A stretch of DNA of 37,745 nucleotides from an uncultured Prochlorococcus sp. (lineage in GTDB: Bacteria > Cyanobacteriota > Cyanobacteriia > PCC-6307 > Cyanobiaceae), in contig CACBFH010000008.1 of assembly GCA_902538515.1 (NCBI GenBank), forward strand, positions 1-37,745, in the 5' to 3' direction. The notes below the pieces were generated by a model, which did no database searches, was not told the origin of the DNA, and worked only from the letters and a program-made list of their open reading frames with translations. Both the position numbers and the translations under genes were made by a program. This document shows, in pieces, positions 28,119-37,142 of this stretch (position 1 is the first letter of the stretch; the number at the start of each line of letters is the position of its first letter).

Positions 28119-29228
28119 ATGAAAACTTATGAGCAAGTTTTAGAAAAAGTAGAACTTGCTTTAGCTAAAGGTGAGTATCATTATTGCATTGAATTTCTTT
28201 TGCCCATAATCGAATCATTTCCTTTATCAAGCAAAGAAGGAGTAAATTTAAGAACAATCCTAATTACTGCTCTATGTGGTATCAATAAAAGGGAGGATGC
28301 TAAAAGGTTTTGTAAAGAACTTCTAAAATCTTACGATAATAAGACGAGAGAAAATGCAAAATATTTGATGGAAGTTATAGACTCTCCTGACATTAAAAAG
28401 CCAGAAAATTGGAACGTAAAGTTTGAAAGCGACCCATCACTTAATAAAAAATCTCTTAGCTCACTGCGCAAAAAAAGAGAAGTATTGAAGAAAAAAAAAT
28501 TTATTAATGTAACTGAGACTCCAACTGGTGAAACAAAACCCTTTCAGAAAGGCTTTTCACTGATCATTTTTTTAATACTTTTTTTATTAATTCCACTTTT
28601 AAGTGGCTGCGTAAAAATTGAGGATACCCTTGATCTTAGTGAACTTGATTCAATAACTAATAATTTTGTGATAGAGAGTAAATACATAAAGAAATTTCCT
28701 TGGCAATCAAAATTTGAAGAGAAGATGAAAGATATTTTTCCTGACGCAGAAATTGAACAAGACGAATCAACCTTTTCTTTGAAACATAAAAATCTCAATT
28801 TAGAGGATACAAAGCAAGTTCTTAAAATCACCCAAAGTACAGCTGGAGAGTTAGCGGGAGAATCAACAAATATAGAAATCAATACTACTCAAAAAAACTT
28901 CATTTTTTTTAAAAAATACTTTTACAGGTTAGATTTGGATCTAAATTCTATTAAAGGTATTGATAATTTAGAACTCATTTTCAAAATTATTCACCCTAAT
29001 AAAGCTATCCTTACCGATAAAAATAATTCAAATTTAGAAATCACAAAAAATCTAATAATTTGGGATTTAAATCAAGGGCAGATAAATAGTCTTGAATTTT
29101 CTTTCTGGAGCCTCAACAAACTCTTGATTGGGATATCTATTATTTTAATAATTATATTATTGGCATATTTATTAAGATTCTATAGATTTAAATTAGGTTC
29201 AGATTTACCTCAACTTCCATCAAAGTAA
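28119..29228 (+). CDS. TPR-like/DUF3153 fusion membrane protein with internal lipobox
   Basis: This 369-residue protein has three parts. Residues 1-90 form helical repeats like a TPR unit (ALAKGEYHYCIEFLLPIIESF ... GINKREDAKRFC), and a basic linker (about 110-140) follows. A hydrophobic helix (146-163) then ends in LLSGC at 160-164, the shape of a lipoprotein signal. A lumen- or periplasm-side DUF3153-like beta domain (about 165-325) and a C-terminal membrane helix (about 333-352) close it. Stand-alone DUF3153 proteins start with a lipoprotein signal, so this looks like a fusion in which that signal became an internal anchor. The function is unknown. Its stop touches that of priA with no intervening base. 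Confidence 0.75.
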   Translation: MKTYEQVLEKVELALAKGEYHYCIEFLLPIIESFPLSSKEGVNLRTILITALCGINKREDAKRFCKELLKSYDNKTRENAKYLMEVIDSPDIKKPENWNVKFESDPSLNKKSLSSLRKKREVLKKKKFINVTETPTGETKPFQKGFSLIIFLILFLLIPLLSGCVKIEDTLDLSELDSITNNFVIESKYIKKFPWQSKFEEKMKDIFPDAEIEQDESTFSLKHKNLNLEDTKQVLKITQSTAGELAGESTNIEINTTQKNFIFFKKYFYRLDLDLNSIKGIDNLELIFKIIHPNKAILTDKNNSNLEITKNLIIWDLNQGQINSLEFSFWSLNKLLIGISIILIIILLAYLLRFYRFKLGSDLPQLPSK

Positions 29229-31505
29229 TTACAACTCTGCTGGATTAACATCTATTGTTAAAAAAACATTTTTTGGAATAAGTTTCCATAATATTGATCT
29301 ATCAGGTAAAGGTATCTTTGTTCCTTCAGGGCCATGTATTAATATCTGCCATCTAAATTTTTTGCCGACTTTAGCTATTAAACTAGGCGCAGGACCAATT
29401 AATTTCCAGTTCTTTTTCTCACAAAAACTGAGTAGATATTTTGCTAATTTTATCGCAATTGACTCAGTTAATTCATAATTTTCACCTGATAATTTAAGTA
29501 GGCAAATTGTGCAAAATGGAAATAAATTAGCATCCTTTCTCAATTTCGAGTTTTCAATTAAGAATCTTTCATAATCTCTTTTTTGAAGATGCGAAATCAC
29601 CGGGTGGTTAGGTTTATATGTTTGAAAAATTACTTTCCCTTTTTTTTGTGCCCTGCCGGCCCTTCCTGCGACTTGCAAAAATAATTGTAATGATTTTTCT
29701 TCTGCTGAAATATCTGGGCGATGAAGCAACCCATCTGCTGCAATAACTACTGAAAGAGTAATATTGGGGATGTCAATACCTTTTGCCAACATCTGAGTAC
29801 CGACAAGAATATCAGCATCACCTTTAGAAAACTTTGAAAGAATATCTCTATGACCATCCTTTCCTGAAGTTGTATCTCTATCAAAGCGAAGTACTCTTAA
29901 GTCAGGAAATTCTTCATTTAAAAACTCTATTACCCTTTGCGTACCAATTCCAAAAGGTTTGAAAGCAGTTGAATGACAATCTGGGCAACGATTGATCAAT
30001 CTTGATTTATGATCACACCAATGACACCTTAGCCATTTTTTTCCTTGTGATCCGAGATGAACTGATAAAGGAACGTCACAGTTGGGGCAATTTATTAAAT
30101 ATCCGCAATTTCTACAACTTAAAAATCCACTATGCCCCCTCCTAGGGATCAGAATTATTGCTTGCTCTTTTTTTAAGCGTAGTTGAGGAAGGAATTGTAA
30201 TAATTCATTTGAAAAAATTTTCATATTTCCCTTCTTGAACTCATCCCGCATATCAATAATTTTTATCTCAGGAGTCTCATTGCTGGATATCCTTTGAATC
30301 ATTCTTACCAATTTAAAATTCCTTTCAAAAACACACTTTTTCCAAGTGTTCATTGATGGGGTTGCACTCCCAAAAATTAACTTTGCAGAATTCCTTTTTA
30401 CTATTTCAATAGCAATCTCTCTAGCGTCATAGCAAGGCATAGGACTATCTTGCTTATAAGAAACATCATGTTCTTCATCCATTATTATTACTCCCAGATT
30501 TTTGATTGGAAGAAAAACTGCCGACCTTGTACCTATTACTATTAAAGGTTCATTAGCATTAATAATTTTCTTCCAAACTAAAGTTCTATGATCGGGAGAA
30601 CAATTACTATGATATTCGTAAACGACATTTTCAAATCGCCTACTAAACCTATCAATAAGTTGAGGAATTAATCCAATTTCTGGGGCTAATATCAAACAAC
30701 TTTTTTTCTTAAGAAATTGATCTTCAGTAATTCTCATATACACTTCTGTTTTACCTGAACCTGTTTCGCCCCAAAGAAGTAATGCATCTCCTGGTTTCAT
30801 TGTTTGAAATTCTTGAAATGCAATTTTTTGCTCATTTGTAAGATTTGGTTTTTTCGTTGCGATATGATCTTTTAAAAAGGAATTTAATTTACTATTTATA
30901 TTTTTTTTTCTTTTAGATTTAGCAAGATAATTTTTACTGACCATCGAGTTAATTAGAGTGTAATTAAAACCAGACTTTATTAATTCACTTTGCCAATTAC
31001 CTTTTTTAGATAAAGTATCCATTAAAAAAAATTCTTTTTTGGTTAATCCATTTTTCTTAATATCAAATTCTTTTTTAGTTTCAATCCATATTTGATCTTT
31101 TAAACCTTTAGAGAAATTTTTATATTTACCAATCCAGCCAGGAGGAAATGCAGTTTTAAACATTTTTAAATTACTAACCATATAAAAAGAGGCTAGGGAG
31201 TCTATCAATTCTCTCCAAGATTCATCAATTATTTTTTTCTGCAAAATACTTTCAACAAACAAATATTTTATGCTTTTTCCTCCAGTAATATTTGATTCAT
31301 CATTATTTATTGTCGAAAAGTCTTTTTTGGAGATCACTAACCCATTCAATAATCTCCCCCTTAGTCTCACACTTACAATATCTCCAACTTCTGCTCCAAG
31401 ATTATTTCCATCTAAATAGTAAAAGCTTTCATCACTACTACCTATGTCAAGCAAAACCTCAAATTTTGAAGGAATATTTGGTAACTGATTACTTGCCGGC
31501 TTCAA
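29229..31505 (-). CDS. priA: Primosomal replication-restart helicase PriA
   Basis: This 758-residue superfamily 2 helicase reloads the replisome at stalled forks. It has an N-terminal DNA-binding domain, a Walker A motif LLWGETGSGKTEVYM and DEEH box MDEEHDVSYKQD. Between helicase motifs sits the zinc-binding region with four CxxC pairs (CRNCGY, CPNCDV, CHWCDH, CPDCHS). A C-terminal helicase lobe follows, containing VGTQMLAKGIDIPNITL and AGRAGR. Translation starts at TTG 31503-31505: an in-frame stop lies four codons upstream, leaving no ATG. It is convergent with the DUF3153 gene and divergent from rpoD across 323 bp. Confidence 0.96.
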   Translation of the reverse strand: MKPASNQLPNIPSKFEVLLDIGSSDESFYYLDGNNLGAEVGDIVSVRLRGRLLNGLVISKKDFSTINNDESNITGGKSIKYLFVESILQKKIIDESWRELIDSLASFYMVSNLKMFKTAFPPGWIGKYKNFSKGLKDQIWIETKKEFDIKKNGLTKKEFFLMDTLSKKGNWQSELIKSGFNYTLINSMVSKNYLAKSKRKKNINSKLNSFLKDHIATKKPNLTNEQKIAFQEFQTMKPGDALLLWGETGSGKTEVYMRITEDQFLKKKSCLILAPEIGLIPQLIDRFSRRFENVVYEYHSNCSPDHRTLVWKKIINANEPLIVIGTRSAVFLPIKNLGVIIMDEEHDVSYKQDSPMPCYDAREIAIEIVKRNSAKLIFGSATPSMNTWKKCVFERNFKLVRMIQRISSNETPEIKIIDMRDEFKKGNMKIFSNELLQFLPQLRLKKEQAIILIPRRGHSGFLSCRNCGYLINCPNCDVPLSVHLGSQGKKWLRCHWCDHKSRLINRCPDCHSTAFKPFGIGTQRVIEFLNEEFPDLRVLRFDRDTTSGKDGHRDILSKFSKGDADILVGTQMLAKGIDIPNITLSVVIAADGLLHRPDISAEEKSLQLFLQVAGRAGRAQKKGKVIFQTYKPNHPVISHLQKRDYERFLIENSKLRKDANLFPFCTICLLKLSGENYELTESIAIKLAKYLLSFCEKKNWKLIGPAPSLIAKVGKKFRWQILIHGPEGTKIPLPDRSILWKLIPKNVFLTIDVNPAEL

Positions 31506-31701
31506 AACTTTTTCTTAGTATTGGATTGTTGAACATTCCACAAAGTGTTTTTTGCACATTGATAAGTATCCTGCTCTTAGGGGAGACATGAAGCTTGGAT
31601 CATTGAGTGAAAATTCAAAAACTGATCTGCCTGTCTGAGAAATCCCAAGACTTTTTACTTTAGGTAATCTATAGCACTATTTAAATTTTTCAACAATTTA
31701 G

Positions 31702-31736
31702 AGAACTTTTCTTATTCACAAATATGAAAAAGTTCT
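31702..31736 (+). promoter_or_regulatory. Hairpin in the likely rpoD leader
   Basis: AGAACTTTT (31702-31710) and AAAAGTTCT (31728-31736) are perfectly complementary with a 17-nt loop, and a C-G pair with one bulge can extend the stem inward. It lies about 90 bp before the rpoD start. It could be a leader structure, an operator-like palindrome, or chance in AT-rich sequence. Confidence 0.3.
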
Positions 31737-31815
31737 TCTAAACACCAAGGGGGATTTACTACTAAATGTACAAATTAGCCCTAAATAAAATTTTATCTAG
31801 TTAAATTCACCGTAG

Positions 31816-31822
31816 AAAGGAG
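31816..31822 (+). promoter_or_regulatory. Strong Shine-Dalgarno of rpoD
   Basis: AAAGGAG lies six bases before the ATG at 31829, one of the clearest ribosome binding sites in the window. It fixes the start. Confidence 0.6.
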
Positions 31823-31828
31823 TAAATT

Positions 31829-33010
31829 ATGTGTCCAGTTGCAACAGAATCAAAAAATTCTAAACCTAGTCCCCCAAAAAAGATCAATAAAAAAATAAAT
31901 ACAAATTTAGAAACAGTAGTTGAGGAAGGTAGTAAAAAAAATAGTCAAAATTTGGACGTATCTTCAGATATAAATGAAAAAAACATAGAAAAAAATGATG
32001 AATTTAGTGATTCAGAGGAGGATGAAAAGGAGCTCGGGAATATAAAGCTTGGCCCAAAAGGTACCTATACTGAGGATTCAATAAGAGTCTATCTTCAAGA
32101 AATTGGAAGAATTAGGTTATTAAGACCAGATGAAGAAATTGAACTTGCAAGAAAAATTGCAGACTTACTCCAATTGGAAGAACTAGCAACTCAATACGAG
32201 TCTGAAAAAGGGCATTTCCCTTCAGTAAGAGAATGGGCTGAATTAATAGATATGCCTCTTCCCAAATTCAGAAGAAGACTTCTTTTAGGGAGAAGAGCTA
32301 AAGAAAAAATGGTTCAATCAAATTTAAGATTAGTCGTTTCCATTGCTAAAAAATATATGAATAGAGGATTATCATTTCAAGATTTAATACAAGAAGGAAG
32401 TTTAGGTCTTATTAGGGCAGCAGAAAAATTTGACCATGAAAAAGGTTACAAGTTTTCTACATATGCTACCTGGTGGATTCGTCAAGCTATCACAAGAGCA
32501 ATCGCAGACCAAAGCAGGACTATTAGATTACCCGTCCATTTATACGAGACAATATCCAGAATTAAAAAAACTACAAAAGTTCTTAGTCAAGAATTCGGAA
32601 GAAAGCCTAGTGAAGAAGAAATCGCCGAGAGTATGGAAATGACAATCGAAAAACTAAGATTTATAGCTAAAAGTGCTCAACTTCCTATATCTTTAGAAAC
32701 TCCAATAGGTAAAGAAGAAGACTCAAGACTTGGAGACTTTATAGAGGCTGATATAGAAAATCCAGAGCAAGATGTTTCTAAAACGTTATTAAGAGAGGAT
32801 TTAGAAGGAGTATTAGCGACTTTGAGCCCTAGGGAGAGGGATGTTCTCAGGTTGAGATATGGAATTGATGATGGGCGAATGAAAACTCTTGAGGAAATTG
32901 GACAGATCTTTGATGTAACAAGAGAAAGAATTAGACAAATAGAGGCAAAAGCCCTAAGAAAACTAAGACATCCAAATCGAAATGGGGTTTTAAAAGAATA
33001 TATAAAATAA
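31829..33010 (+). CDS. rpoD: Group 1 (principal) RNA polymerase sigma-70 factor
   Basis: This 393-residue protein has a low-complexity charged N-terminal tail (about 1-75) where E. coli has region 1.1. Region 1.2 lies at about 83-110. Region 2 at about 160-236 includes the -10-recognition block [14 protein letters not shown], and region 3 lies at about 240-310. Region 4, at about 332-383, carries the helix-turn-helix [20 protein letters not shown]. Cyanobacterial primary sigma factors (SigA/RpoD1) have this length and the RpoD-box sequence, so this is most likely the housekeeping sigma. Group 2 paralogues are similar, and only a genome-wide comparison can exclude one. Confidence 0.93.
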   Translation: MCPVATESKNSKPSPPKKINKKINTNLETVVEEGSKKNSQNLDVSSDINEKNIEKNDEFSDSEEDEKELGNIKLGPKGTYTEDSIRVYLQEIGRIRLLRPDEEIELARKIADLLQLEELATQYESEKGHFPSVREWAELIDMPLPKFRRRLLLGRRAKEKMVQSNLRLVVSIAKKYMNRGLSFQDLIQEGSLGLIRAAEKFDHEKGYKFSTYATWWIRQAITRAIADQSRTIRLPVHLYETISRIKKTTKVLSQEFGRKPSEEEIAESMEMTIEKLRFIAKSAQLPISLETPIGKEEDSRLGDFIEADIENPEQDVSKTLLREDLEGVLATLSPRERDVLRLRYGIDDGRMKTLEEIGQIFDVTRERIRQIEAKALRKLRHPNRNGVLKEYIK

Positions 33011-33107
33011 AAAAAGTTAAGTATAATAATTAGCTTTAAAAACTGGCAAAATAATAGCTTAAAATAAATTCGATTTAATTTTTAATTCAAACTCAAAATA
33101 ATATTTA

Positions 33108-34058
33108 ATGACTAATTTTAAGCTAAAAATAGCTAGTAGAAGAAGTAAGCTAGCAATGGTTCAAACTTTATGGGTTAAAGATCAACTAGAAAGGAATATT
33201 CCCAATTTAGAGGTATCTATAGAGGCTATGGCAACTCAAGGTGACAAAATCCTTGATGTAGCCTTAGCAAAAATAGGCGACAAAGGGTTATTTACAAAAG
33301 AACTTGAAGCACAAATGCTCGTAGGCCATGCAGATATAGCAGTACATTCTCTAAAAGATTTACCAACCAATTTGCCTAGTGGCCTTAAATTAGGATGCAT
33401 TACAAAAAGGGAGGATCCTGCAGATGCTTTAGTAGTCAGCAAAAAAAATGACTGTTATAAATTAGAAAACTTACCTAAAGGTTCGATTGTTGGAACAAGC
33501 TCCCTAAGAAGACTTGCACAATTAAGAAATAAGTACCCACATCTTTTTTTCAAAGATATTAGGGGAAATGTTATTACAAGAATTGAAAAATTAGATGCAG
33601 GAGAATTTGATTGTATAATTCTTGCGGCCGCTGGTTTAAAGAGATTAGGCTTTGAATCAAGAATTCACCAGATTATCCCTAGTGAAGTTTCCCTTCATGC
33701 CGTTGGCCAAGGAGCACTAGGCATTGAATGTAAATCTGATGATAAAAAAGTTTTAGAAATTATAAATATCTTAGAAGATAAACCCACCAGTCAAAGATGT
33801 CTAGCAGAAAGGGCTTTTTTAAGAGAGCTTGAAGGTGGATGCCAAGTCCCAATAGGTGTGAATAGTAAAATTCAGAATGAACAACTTTGCCTTACTGGTA
33901 TGGTTGCATCTCTTGATGGAGAAAGGCTTATTAAAGATCAATATATTGGCAATATTAATGATCCCGAAGAAGTAGGCAAAGAACTAGCTAAAAAATTAAA
34001 GCAGCAAGGTGCCGAAGAAATACTAAGCGAAATATTTGAAAAATTTAGAGAAAAATAA
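33108..34058 (+). CDS. hemC: Porphobilinogen deaminase (hydroxymethylbilane synthase)
   Basis: This 316-residue enzyme links four porphobilinogens to hydroxymethylbilane in tetrapyrrole synthesis, feeding chlorophyll, haem and corrin. The N-terminal [11 protein letters not shown] and [10 protein letters not shown] blocks and the catalytic aspartate region in [10 protein letters not shown] are present. The dipyrromethane-cofactor cysteine lies in [11 protein letters not shown]. Length is standard. It follows rpoD by 97 bp on the same strand and is convergent with the pyrophosphatase gene, 6 bp apart. Confidence 0.96.
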   Translation: MTNFKLKIASRRSKLAMVQTLWVKDQLERNIPNLEVSIEAMATQGDKILDVALAKIGDKGLFTKELEAQMLVGHADIAVHSLKDLPTNLPSGLKLGCITKREDPADALVVSKKNDCYKLENLPKGSIVGTSSLRRLAQLRNKYPHLFFKDIRGNVITRIEKLDAGEFDCIILAAAGLKRLGFESRIHQIIPSEVSLHAVGQGALGIECKSDDKKVLEIINILEDKPTSQRCLAERAFLRELEGGCQVPIGVNSKIQNEQLCLTGMVASLDGERLIKDQYIGNINDPEEVGKELAKKLKQQGAEEILSEIFEKFREK

Positions 34059-34064
34059 AATTAG

Positions 34065-34652
34065 TCAATTTACTAATTTAGGATCAATTTCTTTTTTGTA
34101 TCTCTCTTCACAATCTTTAATCACTTTAACAGCTTCTTCTGTCCCAAAAAAACCATTGACAGTACATGTTCCTGGTTTTTTTAGATCTTTGTAGTGCTCC
34201 CAATAATACTTTGTTTCTTTTAACCAATGATCTCCAAGGTCTTCATAACTTGAGATATGGTCCATTCTTTTATCATCTGCGAGGACCGCTATTACCTTAT
34301 CATCGACCTCTCCACCATCATCAAATTTCATCACCCCAATAATCCTTGCTTCCACAATAGATCCGGGTATCAATGGCTCAGTTACCCCAACAATTTCTAC
34401 ATCAAGCGGATCTCCATCTTCATCCCATGTCCTTGGAATACATCCATAAGCAAAAGGATACGCAAGTGATGAATAACCTACCCTATCAAGTTTAAGATGG
34501 CCGGTTTCTGTAATTAATTCATATTTATTTATGGTATTAGAGTTCAATTCAACAATAGTGTTTATTATTGTATTTGAGCTATCAGTGAAAGCATTTAGTA
34601 TGTGCAATAAATTTGGAGTAACCCTGCTTGGGGGCTGATTTAGATTTGCCAT
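34065..34652 (-). CDS. ppa: Inorganic pyrophosphatase (class I, canonical active site)
   Basis: This 195-residue protein hydrolyses pyrophosphate released by biosynthesis. The E, K and Y residues of the N-terminal VEL/NKYEL segment and DRV at 56-58 are present. So is DGDPLD with D79, D81 and D84. D112, D117 and K119 (DDGGEVDDK) and Y154-K155 (EHYKDL) complete the active site. The start is taken as the ATG at 34650-34652; a TTG one codon earlier is possible. An N-terminal extension of about 25 residues precedes the fold. It is likely the working soluble pyrophosphatase. The paralogue at 18.8-19.3 kb lacks two of these residues. Confidence 0.95.
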   Translation of the reverse strand: MANLNQPPSRVTPNLLHILNAFTDSSNTIINTIVELNSNTINKYELITETGHLKLDRVGYSSLAYPFAYGCIPRTWDEDGDPLDVEIVGVTEPLIPGSIVEARIIGVMKFDDGGEVDDKVIAVLADDKRMDHISSYEDLGDHWLKETKYYWEHYKDLKKPGTCTVNGFFGTEEAVKVIKDCEERYKKEIDPKLVN

Positions 34653-34715
34653 CAAGAAATTATTTTTGTTTATCTTACATCCTCACACCTAACCGAATTC
34701 TCTAAAAGTAATGTT

Positions 34716-36221
34716 TCAGCAAAAATCATTTATTCTAGACCTTAAATGATTTATAAAATATTTTGGCGATAGTTCTTCATTAGTTACAGCTCTTACCAAC
34801 TCCATACAATTCACTGATCTGCCATATTTATGTATATTATTTTTTAACCAAAAGATGATCTTTAGATATTCACCATTTTCAATTAAGTTGTCAATCAAAC
34901 CTATGTCTCTTTCCATTTGAGAAGATATTTGCGCACTTATAACATGTCCTAACAAATACGAGGGAAAATATCCAAACGCCCCTTCACTCCAATGAACATC
35001 TTGAAGACAACCTTCTGAATCATTAGATGGTTTAATTCCTAGGAGTTCATCATATCTTTTATTCCATTCTGTTGGTATATCTTCAGCAGGTAACCCTCTT
35101 TCAATTAAATCTATTTCAAGTTCGGTTCTTATTAATATGTGTAAGCCATAAGTCAATTCATCGGCTTCAACTCTATTTAATCCTGCTTCCAAATGATTAA
35201 TCGATTTCCATAGTTCTAAATAATTATTAAGAGAACATCCAACCGAAACAAATTTGTTAAAAAATCTTTTTGAAAAAGATTTGGATTTAACTATTCTATT
35301 TTCCCAAAATAAAGATTGACTTTCATGGATACCCATAGAGGTTGCTTGACCTAAAGGCCAAGCAAACCATTGATGACTTTGAGATGGCAAACCTTGCTCA
35401 TAAATAGAATGCCCCCACTCATGCGCAGTTGCTAAAAAACTTGATAATGGTTCACCTTCAACAATTCTTGTCGTAATCCTGTAATCATTAGGCCCTAATG
35501 TAATCGAAAAAGGATGGGGAGATTTACCAACAACAACTAGATCTTTATCTCTCCCAAACTCATCAAGTAATTGAGAACATAAATTATGTTGAGATTCTGG
35601 ACTCAAATTCCAGTGATATCTCTTAGAATTATTAATCCCTCTAATCAACTCTGGGAGAGTGTCTTTCAAAGGCTGAAACATTTTTTTCAGCCACTTTAAA
35701 GTTAATTCAGGCTCAAAGGGTTGGGCTAAAGTTTCCCATGGTGAATATTGATCTGATATTTGTTTTGCCTCTTCAATCCGCAATTTAACTAATTCTTCAA
35801 AGAAAGGAAGAAAAATTTTAAAATCTGATTTTTCCTTAGCTTCTTGCCAGCTTTCATACCCTTTAGATTTTGCCTTTGCTAGAGACTCAACTAATTTAGG
35901 ATCTAAATTTCTTTCTCTATTAAATTCCTTCAATAAAAGACTAATATTTCTTTCTTTATCTTTTATGAAAAGTTGATTACCGGAATTTCGTTCAATATCT
36001 GCTAGTTCATTTTTAGCAGATTGTATTAAATTAGAAAATTCCTCAGAAGAATTTCTTTCATGCAATACTTTTGCAATATAAGTAAGTTGTTCAGACCTCC
36101 AAGAGGCACCTTTCTTTGGCATTCCAGTATTCTGATCCCAATAAAGTGTATTTTGGATTGAACCTAATATTTGTGTTTCTTTAAGGTAAGCACCTAGCTT
36201 ATTCCAATGAGTTTCAGCCAA
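34716..36221 (-). CDS. M32 family metallocarboxypeptidase (Taq-type)
   Basis: This 501-residue zinc carboxypeptidase has the HExxH site as HEWGH in TAHEWGHSIYEQGLP and the downstream glutamate in the IHESQSLFWENRI block. Further motifs are typical of the family (YTGL-like ADELTYGLHILIRTELE, and the C-terminal GAFGYFPSYLLGH). Such enzymes release single residues from peptide C-termini in the cytoplasm, with preferences that vary. It starts at TTG 36219-36221, since an upstream in-frame stop and the absence of ATG leave no better choice. Transcription is isolated. Confidence 0.9.
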   Translation of the reverse strand: MAETHWNKLGAYLKETQILGSIQNTLYWDQNTGMPKKGASWRSEQLTYIAKVLHERNSSEEFSNLIQSAKNELADIERNSGNQLFIKDKERNISLLLKEFNRERNLDPKLVESLAKAKSKGYESWQEAKEKSDFKIFLPFFEELVKLRIEEAKQISDQYSPWETLAQPFEPELTLKWLKKMFQPLKDTLPELIRGINNSKRYHWNLSPESQHNLCSQLLDEFGRDKDLVVVGKSPHPFSITLGPNDYRITTRIVEGEPLSSFLATAHEWGHSIYEQGLPSQSHQWFAWPLGQATSMGIHESQSLFWENRIVKSKSFSKRFFNKFVSVGCSLNNYLELWKSINHLEAGLNRVEADELTYGLHILIRTELEIDLIERGLPAEDIPTEWNKRYDELLGIKPSNDSEGCLQDVHWSEGAFGYFPSYLLGHVISAQISSQMERDIGLIDNLIENGEYLKIIFWLKNNIHKYGRSVNCMELVRAVTNEELSPKYFINHLRSRINDFC

Positions 36222-36329
36222 CGATTTAAATGAAAATTAAATATATCTTAAGATAAAAATTTTAATGTCTGCAGTAAAACATGCATCTTTATGCATAATA
36301 GGATATTGATTAATTAAGTTTTAACTTAT

Positions 36330-36785
36330 ATGGAACAAATATTTTCAAAATTAAAATTCATAACCCATGGCGAGGGCTTTATTGATATCACATATGATTT
36401 AAATTTATGTGTTGAAAAAAATAATTTTTATTCCGGAATTTTAAATTTAACTTCTCTTCATACCAGTTGCAGCCTAACTATAAATGAGAATGCAGATCCA
36501 AATGTACTTAGGGACCTAAAAAAATATATGCAATCCATAGTTCCATATGATTCCTACTTATCCTTATCCAAAAGTAAAGAAGAAATATCTTATAAACATT
36601 ATCAAGAAGGTGCTGATGATATGCCCGCGCATATAAAAACATCGTTAACAAACACTTGTTTATCTTTAAGTTTTCAAGAAGGTAAAATAATGCTTGGCAC
36701 ATGGCAAGCAGTTTATTTATGGGAACATAGATTTGATCAAAAGGAAAGGATTTTGAACGTACATATTATTGGTGATAAAAAGTAA
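36330..36785 (+). CDS. YjbQ/UPF0047 family protein
   Basis: This 151-residue protein has the family signatures HTSCSLTINENADPNVLRDL, the HYQEGADDMPAHIK segment and GTWQAVYLWEHR at the end. YjbQ homologues have been described as secondary thiamine-phosphate synthases from complementation studies, but the physiological role is unsettled. The predicted metal-binding histidines are present. It precedes the pterin dehydratase gene by 36 bp on the same strand. Confidence 0.88.
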   Translation: MEQIFSKLKFITHGEGFIDITYDLNLCVEKNNFYSGILNLTSLHTSCSLTINENADPNVLRDLKKYMQSIVPYDSYLSLSKSKEEISYKHYQEGADDMPAHIKTSLTNTCLSLSFQEGKIMLGTWQAVYLWEHRFDQKERILNVHIIGDKK

Positions 36786-36821
36786 AGTATTTATAATATA
36801 AAAAGTCATAGTAGTTATTTC

Positions 36822-37112
36822 ATGGAACCTTACCTTTTGCGAGAAGGAGAATTGAATGAATTAGTTGTAAAAATACCTGGATGGGATATTGAATCTAAAC
36901 AAATCCAAAGAGAATTTAACTTCCCTAATTTTATTCAAGCCTTCTCTTTTATGACTAAAGTTGCATTAATTTGTGAAAAATATAACCACCATCCCAACTG
37001 GGAAAATGTTTATTCAAAAGTAATAATTAGATTAAATACACATGATTTAGGAGGCATTACTAATCTGGACCAAACGTTAGCTTCGGAAATCAACAAAATT
37101 TTTGATCAATAA
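36822..37112 (+). CDS. phhB: Pterin-4a-carbinolamine dehydratase
   Basis: This 96-residue protein has the PCD fold with the active-site motif KYNHHPNWENVY and the flanking GW and LRTHDxGGIT-like NTHDLGGIT. In organisms with aromatic amino-acid hydroxylases it recycles tetrahydropterin. Here, without such a hydroxylase in view, its substrate may be another pterin. It sits between YjbQ and a CobW/COG0523 GTPase, an arrangement in which COG0523 proteins often neighbour metal- or pterin-linked genes. Confidence 0.92.
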   Translation: MEPYLLREGELNELVVKIPGWDIESKQIQREFNFPNFIQAFSFMTKVALICEKYNHHPNWENVYSKVIIRLNTHDLGGITNLDQTLASEINKIFDQ

Positions 37113-37142
37113 AATTACAAATTTATTTATTTAACCACTCAA

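Larger units (their letters stand above)
31506..31828. other. 323-bp intergenic region between priA and rpoD
   Basis: This is the longest non-coding stretch in the window, between divergent priA and rpoD. It probably holds both promoters and the rpoD leader. It contains a 9-bp inverted repeat at 31702-31736 and a strong ribosome site at its end. A 16-codon ATG frame at 31588-31638 has little support. I see no tRNA and no known cyanobacterial small RNA signature. Confidence 0.6.

Noticed and set aside
31292..31591. 99-codon plus-strand frame overlapping the priA start
   Set aside because: It lies almost wholly antisense to the conserved N-terminus of priA and its translation has no recognisable domain.
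31588..31638. 16-codon ATG frame upstream of rpoD as a leader peptide
   Set aside because: It is very short, its ribosome-site-like GGGGAG is too close to the ATG, and no regulatory codon pattern is visible.
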